Source: Ilyonectria destructans (Eukaryota > Ascomycota > Sordariomycetes > Hypocreales > Nectriaceae). From it: a DNA stretch of 64,000 nt. The position numbers were made by a program, and so were the translations under genes. The notes beneath the pieces are model-generated. The model searched no databases and was not told the DNA's origin. It saw only the letters and a list, made by a program, of their open reading frames with translations. Shown here piece after piece: positions 56,133-64,000 of this stretch. Where the stretch lies: contig JAHEWK010000001.1 of the NCBI GenBank assembly GCA_020740775.1, forward strand, positions 6,200,001-6,264,000. The letters run 5' to 3'. Numbering within the stretch: the first letter of the stretch is position 1; every line of letters begins with the position of its first letter.

Positions 56133-57386
56133 TCACAGAGCAAAAGGCTCCCTTTTCAGCTGATGTGTCGAACTTGACTCGCTAGCCAAGTCCTGCTCGT
56201 CGTATCCCGACTGCGACTTCACCACAACTTGGGTTGTAGTCGTCTTCTGAATTCCACCGAGTTCTCTTTTCGGCATCTCGATGTCGTCTCCTCCGCCCTG
56301 GATGTAGGTGGTGTTTCCATCGGGGAAAACCGAGCGCATGTGCTTGCTGTTAACTGTCTGGCCCCGACTCGAGCTCTTGCCGTTGGTAGGCTGGGAACGG
56401 GAGCCGGAGTAGTCGGCGTAACCGGAGGGGTTACTGGCCTTGACGACCTTGGTAATGAGTTCGGCCATGTTCATCTCGATGTGAAGCTTGACGAGGTACG
56501 CAAGGGGATGGAACTGGAGGTAGCTATGAAAAGGTTAGCCAAGGGTGTAGTCGCAGCGAGCTGAACAATACTAACACAATGTCGTTGGGAAGTGACATCA
56601 TCGCAATAAGGAGGATCTATAGATGGTTAGCATTAATCCCATGTTCGTGGTAGTCACAATGGCTTACATCCATGGTCATTGACAGACCAATCATGCCAAG
56701 GTTAAATCGGAACAGGCGACCATACTTGGTCAGTCCGTTGGCGATAAGACGGGTTCGAACCAGGTAAATGAAGTAGAGGTTGAGACCGGCGTCGACAAGA
56801 AGGAAAATGACCTTTTCAATTCGATCCCAGATGTTGTTGACTGCTATCCAGGTTTTTGTAATCTGCAGGCGGGCAGGAACCCAGACAGCAAAAACGCTGA
56901 TGTTGATGGCCAGCATAATCAAGAATGCAACGATCTTGAGCTTCTTTGCGTTTTGTCGATTGACCATTAGAATAGCGATTCGGTTGATGATGACTTGAAT
57001 TAGGGCTTGGATCTGAATGGACCAGAGCAACACTGCAGAAACGGGTAAGCCACTGCCAAGTCATTGTGAAGCCACACGGCGGAGTACAACGGCGCTGACG
57101 TACCAACCATGAAAAAGAAAATAAAGCCAGGTTCGATGTATCCTCGGAGATAAGACCACACCAAGGCGCTCATGATGGTACTGCTGGACCATTCCATCCA
57201 CAACAAGATGATATAAGGGTTCATCTTCCGGCCTCGCTTCCATGAGTTGATGGTCTGTCTCGCTCCCTTGGCGGCGGTGAAAATGCAGACTCCCATGGAG
57301 ACACCCCAAGCAATACTCGCAATGTTCATGTCGTTCGGGTCCGGTTTCACGGCCTTGTAGTGGGCCGGGATCAAAAGGCCGACCAT
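56133..57386 (-). CDS. Seven-helix fungal integral membrane protein with long tail
   Basis: Exons 57386-57104, 57032-56668, 56616-56576 and 56523-56133 give 359 residues. Seven hydrophobic stretches can be seen: IASIAWGVSMGVCIFTAA, YIILLWMEWSSSTIMSALV, the segment spanning exon 1/2 (FIFFFMV then LLWSIQIQAL), IVAFLIMLAINISVFAVW, VIFLLVDAGLNLYFIYLV, LGMIGLSMTMDILLIAMM and VYLQFHPLAYLVKL. A cytoplasmic tail of about 110 residues rich in Ser, Thr and Gln follows. The third exon (41 nt) uses a GTTAGT donor inside a Val codon. The layout resembles the uncharacterised rhodopsin-like integral membrane family of Pezizomycotina. No retinal-lysine or G-protein motif could be assigned. The start at 57386 is the first Met in frame. 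Confidence 0.8.
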
Positions 57387-60296
57387 AGTGACGGCTGTTG
57401 GCGAGGCTCTGCGGACCTCGAAGAGAGCGGAATGGACGAAATGTCGAGCAAGTTGACGGCAGCAAGACGCACAAGGAGAGACCCAGCAACACCAACACGG
57501 CCAACGCAGGGGACCGCAGGATACATATTCAGAACATCGACGCTAACCAGGACCCGACCTCGTTGATGCCGGCCCTACTGTACATCCCACAGTAGCAGCA
57601 GGACGTTGTCTGCAAGGCCCAGAACGGTGCAGGGGGCAGGCTCCAGGATCATGGACGCCAGGGTTCGGATCCGCAACATAGCGGCGATCACTAGCCCTTC
57701 GGACCCGTGTTACATACGACGACCATAATAAACTCGCGTTGCGGACGAGTCGTTTATGCAAATGAGGGATACCATGTTGACCTGGCCGCACGTTCGATGC
57801 ATGATGTTGGGTTGGTTCATCCGGCCAAATTTGCAGCATATTGGATGCCCTCACAGACATCATACATGGCATGTCGTTCGGATACAGCCCCCGTCGCATA
57901 TTTCCGGACGAGAGGCGATCTGACAGAGTGACATCCGCCGGGCCGGGAGGAGCTAGCATTGCAAATCACGGCGCTGGCACGACGCCTATCGAGCCTTATC
58001 GATCGAGAAAGGGGCGTGTCGAAAACGTGGCTCGCGAAGTAGTTAGTCGAGGGCCGCAAGAACACGGGCGAATATCCGGAGTCACTACAGCCATCCTCAT
58101 CTTGTCTCTCGGGCTACTCTTAGGGGAAATTCGGAGACGGGCGCAAGACCACCAATTGAGCCGCCCAACAGACCAAACACCTTTTTCAGTAAACTCGTCC
58201 ACGGGTGGGGGGATGTCGAGAGCCGCAGGAGGTACGGGAGCGCGAGTCAGACGCTGTGGACCTGAGCCCATCTCCGCAGGACGGATGCGCAAGCGGTTGG
58301 CTCTGGCCTCATTGGCCGTCTGCTGGGGAGATGATCCTTGGTGCAAAGTGTATTTGGTCAGGGGAAGATGGAGTGTAAGACGGGAATCTCCTGGATGCAT
58401 CGCGCATGCGGACGCACGGCATCTCGAGATGTTGCGGAGAGGCCTGTTCGCCCGCTGCGATGCTGTACGACGTAGGACTCAATCGCAGCCCCTCGCCGCA
58501 AACCCAGCACGCTTGCTGGCTTCAAGAGGACGGGGACGACGGGATCTTGCCAGGATCTACTGCACGCATCCGTTCCGTCCACCAAGGTCTTGCAAGCTTG
58601 GGCTTCTACTAGGGCTCCGGCTACAAGGGTGAGCAAGGTGCGGAGCCGACAGTGACCTGACTGAAGAACGCCACCCAACGTGGATAACGAGATCAAAGGC
58701 CAAGGACCCTCACAAATCTCAGCCACTGCAGAATCACAGACCCAGCGGAGGCCCTCTCTAACGTCTATCAGACAAGCGTTGCAGATTAGTCTCGGCCTGG
58801 CTCTGAGCCTCCAGCTTGTTCCAGAACCCAAGGCTGGACGGCCGGGAGGCTCGGCGGCCATGCGGAAGCCTCACGTCTTAGCCTACATCTTGAGGCAAAA
58901 CCTGACCAGTCTTATCATTTACTCTGTCGTCTGGCTCAGAGCAGCGCGGAAGCTTCTTCAACGGGCCACTGGGCCTATAGCGCTGAGGCAATGTCGATCT
59001 GGGAACGCCATCGTATGGCGCCTCTGTCTCAGCAACAAACTCTGAATGTGAAACTTGCGGCCGCTCCGAAATTTAGGCCTCTGGGACTCTGTGTCTCTCT
59101 TCTCTAGGATTCTGCGGGGACGTTCCACGACGCCCAAGCGCACCCACGCGGTGATAACACAGACCGGGCACTCTACACGAGTGCACCACGCATGTTTGAT
59201 CAATATCCTTTGAATGCCAAGCATGGAACTGCAGACCACGCCTAAAATAACGTGTGGAACGGCGATAACCGCTGTACGATGACGCCTCATTCGTAGCAGA
59301 AGCAGCCCAGTGGGCGTGGGGCTCAAACTGTTGACAATTGACACCCAGCTCTCGCCCTCACATCGGCAGTGGTTCGTATCCAGCAGGGATAACGCATCAT
59401 CCGCATGCGGGGTGTAAGATCAAGAATGGGTTGGCCTAATGCTGCGTGGTATGATATTGACAAGGGAGCGGAGATCAACTTTGATCAAGCTGCGTCTGAT
59501 CGGCCGCAAAAGCAAGCCCTGGCAGGCCCTTGTCCCTACCCTTGTCCATGGAAATTTTGCCCTTGATCCCCCGGCTTTTTACTTTGTATGTCTAGCCGGA
59601 CTGACCTCCGGATCTCGTCCGATGTCATTCTTCTCGGGCCAATGGCATCTTCCCACCTTGCCCACGCCGTGGCAATCACTTTTTCCCCAAGGCCTCGCAC
59701 TAAACCTCTACGGTGGGTCAACGTGACACAAGATCTTGCTCTTGGCAAACGGAAATTCTGCCAATGGGGTTGTCAAATGCTGGATTGGATAGCAATGGTG
59801 CTGGATAGGATAGTAATGGGCAGTTATCACGGTTCTGTCGTTGGCACAACCATTCAGAGACAATCTTTTCCTTCAACCTGCAGTGTCACCTTGAAAGTCT
59901 TATTCCAAAAGGTTGTAGAAGCCTGAGTCAACCCATTATAGTGGCGATGGCTCTGACCATCCGGGTGAGGATACCCAACATCAAGGTGACCATGAAGGTA
60001 TTCGGACAAAGGCAAACGGAGCTGACTGAAGAGTTTATTCTTCGCTTCTATTATAAAATCCCGACACTTTCTAAACCTGTCTCTAAATTAATTTCCTCCT
60101 CTATACATCCAGTTTCCCATAGTCTTCTTCCAAAGACCCACTTTGCCTCACAGTTGACAAACTCGTCAACTTGTCCATCACGGCCAACCACTCCAATACA
60201 TTCATCGTATCTTCATACATTGTCCCTATCTTGATACATTGATCCTATCTTGATACACTCCGTCCATACTATCATCTACACATCGCATTGGACATC
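57387..60296. other. Gene-free region, 2.9 kb
   Basis: No supported gene. The longest frame (57841-58632 on the plus strand) overlaps long frames on the other strand and has a composition without structure, so it was not called. The leader of the next gene near 60220-60255 holds a short direct repeat (CCTATCTTGATACA, twice). Confidence 0.5.
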
Positions 60297-62024
60297 ATGC
60301 GTTCATCAATCCTCTCCACCCTCTTGTTGGGTGCCATCCTTCCCGCTTTCGCCTTTGCCAAAGAGGTATTCCACGAGACAAAGTATGCTCAGTATCTCAA
60401 CAACTCGAGAGCTTGTGAGAAACAAAAGGATTTGCCAAACCAAGTCGGCTTCATCAAGGTCGGCGATGAGAGTATGTTGCTTCCCTGACCTCTCACCCAA
60501 GACCATGCCGCTAACTTGATGCTACAGACGAAAACGCAAAGATGTGGTTCTGGTTCTATGAATCGCGCAAGGCGGGAATGGACGGCCCCCTTGTCCTCGT
60601 TGTTGGAGGCGGTCCCGGAGTCGCTGCTTCACACATCATGATGGATGGCACCGGCCCTTGCGTCGTGCCCCAAAAGAAGGACGTTCCCGTCAACAACCGA
60701 TACAATAACCTCAACGAGTGGGCCTCCGTTCTATATGTTGACGCTCCCATTGGCGCAGGGTTCAGCACTGGAAATACATACATCGACAATACGGATATGG
60801 CGACCGAGTACATGCTCGAGTTCCTCGGTAAATTCTTCGACGAATTTCCCAAGCTGCGAAAGCGAGATTTCGGCATCTGGAGCATCGACTTTGGCGCCCA
60901 TCTCGCGACCTCGCTTGCAGTCGAAATTCTGAAGAAGAATAAGGAGGCTGAAAAGAAGGGCTACAAGGGCGACTACGTCCCCATCTACTTGGAAAACATC
61001 GGCTTCGACAGCCCTCATTTAGACCTCACCCTGCAGCACAAGGCCGCCATCGAGTACGCCCACGACAACGACTGGATCGAAATTATCACCGATAAAGACC
61101 GCGACGCCCTCTTGAAGGACTTCGTCAAGTACGAGAAGCGGTGGAATGATTGCGGCAAGCACCGGTACCTGGAGTGCACCAAGGAGATCAAGGAGCACAA
61201 GGTCCTCTGGAACAACCTCACCGACGGTCGCGTCTTCGGCAAGGGGCCCAGCTTGTCTCGCTACGTCGACTTGGAGAACATCCTGAAGCCACGCAAGAAT
61301 TATAACAATGAGGAGCGCCTTCGTTTGATGCTGAGCAGCCGAGGATCCCGCTGGTTGCGATCCAAAGAGACACAGAAGAAGCTTGGCCTCATGGGTGGCA
61401 AGATCAACGGCGAGAAGATCGAATACATGCCTTTCAGCAGTCGCCTGCACGACGACTTTTGGAAGAGTGGTGATGGTACGTGAAACCTCAACCCTTCATC
61501 CATTGACTACATTGAAGCTAACCCTGTTTTAGTGATCCGATCTTCTCTACCCCAGCTCGACACTCTTCTTCAGGCCGGCATCCGGACTTTGTTCGTGACT
61601 GGCGATACTGGTAAGTCGCAAGCCCGCACTCTATCAAGTCTTGAACAATAACTAACCACTCGATCCAGATTTCTTCACCAACCACATCGGCATTACCAGA
61701 ATCGCGGAAGGTATCAAGTTTGATGGTCAGAAAGCATTCAAGAAGGCCGACTTCTTCCCTATCATGGCGACCCGCGGAGAGAATGGCGACGAAGACGGAG
61801 AGGCTCCCTGGTACACGGCAGAGGTCGGCTATGCCAAGACTGCCGGGCCCCTCACCGTCGTGAAGTACACCGGGGTGGGCCACTACGTTGGCGAGCGCAG
61901 TAAGTCACCCCTTATCCCGTCGCAGTCTCGAAGCGGTCAATGCTAACTTCAAATAGAGCCCGGTCTTTTGAGCAAGGCTTTCAAGATTCACAGCCGAAAG
62001 CTTGTTTATCTTCCTGAGCCTTAA
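60297..62024 (+). CDS. Secreted serine-carboxypeptidase-like (S10) protein lacking the catalytic serine
   Basis: Exons 60297-60471, 60528-61475, 61533-61610, 61669-61899 and 61957-62024 give 499 residues; all four introns are phase 1. A signal peptide (MRSSILSTLLLGAILPAFAF) starts the chain. S10 landmarks are clear: VVGGGPGVAASHIMMDGTGP for the oxyanion block, YVDAPIGAGFSTGN, the catalytic Asp401 in GDTDFFTNHIG and catalytic His472 in TGVGHYVGE. But where active members have GESYGG, this protein reads WSIDFGAH, so the nucleophile Ser is replaced by Asp179. The usual CSS of the oxyanion block is VAA. It is therefore probably not a peptidase and could be a binding protein or have a new activity. 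The frame is intact over five exons, arguing against a dead gene. Confidence 0.85.
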
Positions 62025-62751
62025 TTGGAAGGAAGTTTAGGGGGGTTGGGGGTGTAGTGAGATTGAACAAACGCTTCTATCGGGGCCTGAGTGGGAATAC
62101 CTGGGGCTTGTTGTTTAATCTTGTCGAGTTCATAAAGCGGAAAAGGACGTAAAAAGGAGTCTGAAAAGAGCCTTTCTATTCGGGACCTAGTTCCCACATG
62201 CAAGGCAGTTAGCGATTGATAGATTGTAACCTGAATTGGAAAATTCCTTCAATATTTCATTTGGTGTCGTGAAATGTACTGTGTCGAGCTCCAATCCCCA
62301 ACACGGATTAGCATCCTCCTTCTTCACCACAAGTCACTCTCTTAAATGAAGAAGATCGACGAGATTCCGCGAGGTTCACAGTGGAGATTATTCCACGTCC
62401 AGTGAAGTTGAAGTTGGCGCTCGCATTGGTAGGCCTCCGTCTGTCTCGGGCGCCGAATGTAGACGCGAGGGCCCGGTGGAGCTAAGCTAGAGATCGGATC
62501 TCGGGCACTTCGAATGCCGAGATCACAGTGCTAAAACGTATCGTCATAGAAATGGCTCGTTGAGCATCAACTGTCGAGCCGCAAGTGTCCTTTGTCATCT
62601 GTCCTTCTTAAGGTGCGCGCCATCATATCAGCGCATAAGTCTTTGCTATTGTGAGGCTCTTTTATTGACACTCGAGTAAGTCGCGGCCAGGGGCAATGAG
62701 GACCTCAGTGAGACTCTCGGGTATCCTCAACGGCACCGCACGTCGCTCAGC
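62025..62751. other. Spacer between two same-direction genes
   Basis: No gene or repeat was seen. Promoter of the DUF924 gene. Confidence 0.55.
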
Positions 62752-63816
62752 ATGTTCGTGTCTCTCATCGTCCTTCTCATCTCGTGGATTCCGCCGCTGA
62801 ACAGAGACTCAGACTCCAGAGGTGCCATCGCCCAAGTGACAACCCCAGCCGCTTCAACGTCTGCACCACCGAGACCCTCTCACCAAGTCATGTCCGCGTC
62901 AAACCCGCATCCGTCAAGTTTCGCATCGTTTACTTCGGCGACAGGACCAACTCTCAACAGCATGGATTCTCAGGTGTCGGAAAAGAACTTGACTATTATT
63001 GGGCAACACCTTACGCCGACCCTCTTGAAAGACATTCGGGACTTTTGGTTCGAGTCGTTCGAGGAGAATGACTACATCCTGCCCCAGAGGAGCCATGCCA
63101 TGCGGTGGTACATGGGCGGCAAGGAACTCGACAATATCTGCGTGTAAGTATCAATCACTTGCTGTGACCAGGAGCGAATTGAAGTTACTTACACGTGCAT
63201 ATTCAGTCAGCGTTTCGCCCCGGCGTTGGAGGCAATCCGCGAATCGGGCGCAACCACAGGCGATGACATCCTGAGCATAGTTGAACCACGCGGACCGCTT
63301 GATTGGCTGGGTATTCTCCTGCTTCTAGATCAGATCTCGCGCAATTGCTACCGCGGTGACGAGTCAAAGATTGTCTACGGCTTTTTCGACATATTGGCGC
63401 AGCAGATCGCCTTGGCGGCCATTGAGCAGGGCGTGCCGGACCAGGACCCAGAGATCCGGTGGCATTTCGCATACCGCAACTGGTTCTACATGCCGCTGAT
63501 GCACTCGGAGTCGCTCCCCGCCCATGAAAAAGCAGTCGAGGAGTTCGGCCTGCTCGCGAAGGATGTACATGGTCTCCTTGAGGGCCCGGGTGCTCCGGAC
63601 GCGAGCGGGTTGGAGAAGCGGGCGAGGGAGGTGATCCAGCAGAACGCGGAGGCAGCCAAGTCGATGACGGATAGCAATATGGCATTTGAGAACAAGCACA
63701 AGGTCATCATTGCGCAGTTCGGGCGGTATCCGCATCGAAACAAGGCGATGGGCCGACAACCGACTGCGGCGGAGACGGAGTATCTGGAGAATGGCGGCGA
63801 GACGTTTTCTGGATGA
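62752..63816 (+). CDS. DUF924-family protein
   Basis: Exons 62752-63143 and 63207-63816 give 333 residues, or 287 from the internal ATG at 62890. The core (about residues 80-300) is DUF924, a helical, TPR-like fold: DIRDFWF near the start, LGILLLLDQISRNCYRG, HFAYRNWFYMPLMHSE and the C-terminal IIAQFGRYPHRNKAMGR. The last segment is the most conserved block of the family. The function is unknown. The first ATG adds a hydrophobic leader (MFVSLIVLLISWIPPL) that could direct secretion or organelle import. The internal ATG gives a soluble protein as in bacteria, so both starts are plausible. The intron is 63 nt and phase 2. Bacterial homologues are single-domain and shorter. Confidence 0.88.
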
Positions 63817-64000
63817 TTTGGGGAACCATTCTGGGTGATGAGAATAACGACAGGCTGGAAGACAGGCTGGATGACAGGCTGTATTGGATCATGGTTGTGT
63901 AACTGAGGATAGAACTGGTATACGCACAGGAAAATACGAATACATCAATCAATTAAACCCAATGAATGAATTTCTCTATCTAGTCACACGCCATGACGCG
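63817..64000. repeat. Downstream flank of the DUF924 gene with a 12-bp triplet repeat
   Basis: Three copies of a 12-bp unit, GACAGGCTGGAA or close variants, lie about 63849-63884. The rest is ordinary 3' sequence; no gene was seen before the window ends. Confidence 0.6.

Noticed and set aside
57841..58632. 263-codon open frame on the plus strand
   Set aside because: It overlaps long minus-strand frames (58358-58861 and 57996-58400), has no recognisable domain, and looks like random GC-rich reading.

Overview
This is nuclear DNA from a filamentous ascomycete (Pezizomycotina, most likely a Sordariomycete). The genes are split by short introns, mostly 45-80 nt, with GT-AG borders and CTAAC or CTGAC-like branch sites. 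The families are typical of these fungi: 2EXR and DUF4238 proteins, a C-14 sterol reductase, a secreted GH3 beta-glucosidase and a GPI-anchored cysteine-rich protein. Nothing bacterial or viral was seen. Gene models were assembled by hand by splicing open frames; every intron listed keeps the reading frame.

Layout. 0-5 kb: the 3' end of a membrane-protein gene, a five-exon DUF4238 gene, and a C2H2 zinc-finger gene whose fingers appear only after an intron is removed. 5.2-5.5 kb: a compound non-autonomous transposon with an inner element inserted at a TA. 7-7.7 kb: a decayed secreted-enzyme gene. 8.6-11.5 kb: a zinc-finger protein with two C-terminal membrane segments. 11.5-16.9 kb: a gene graveyard holding a 5-oxoprolinase relic and a degenerate G-rich repeat array. 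16.9-20.1 kb: an Ap4A phosphorylase and an unrecognised protein with coding minisatellite repeats. 20.1-24.3 kb: gene-empty, with one nested palindrome. 24.4-27.9 kb: a mannose-6-phosphate-receptor-like sorting protein, divergent from ERG24. 30.2-33.5 kb: a GH3 beta-glucosidase behind an upstream ORF encoding a signal-peptide-like sequence. 36.8-38.4 kb: a protein of fourteen Cys-Cys-Cys-His repeats with introns locked to the repeats. 39.2-51.7 kb: a 2EXR protein, a GH78 alpha-rhamnosidase, a DUF5071-like protein, a tiny membrane protein, a CofD/YvcK-family protein, a quinone-oxidoreductase-like dehydrogenase and a GPI-anchored protein. 51.7-56.1 kb: AT-rich and gene-empty. 56.1-63.8 kb: a seven-helix membrane protein, a serine-carboxypeptidase-like protein that has lost its nucleophile, and a DUF924 protein.

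There is no evident secondary-metabolite cluster or operon. Functional links are loose: GH3 and GH78 both act on plant glycosides (glucose and rhamnose caps), ERG24 makes ergosterol, and the MRL1-like protein serves vacuolar sorting. The strongest leads are the repeat-phased Cys/His protein, the S10-fold pseudo-peptidase, the CofD-family gene in a lineage not known to make F420, and the nested mobile element with its own internal empty site.
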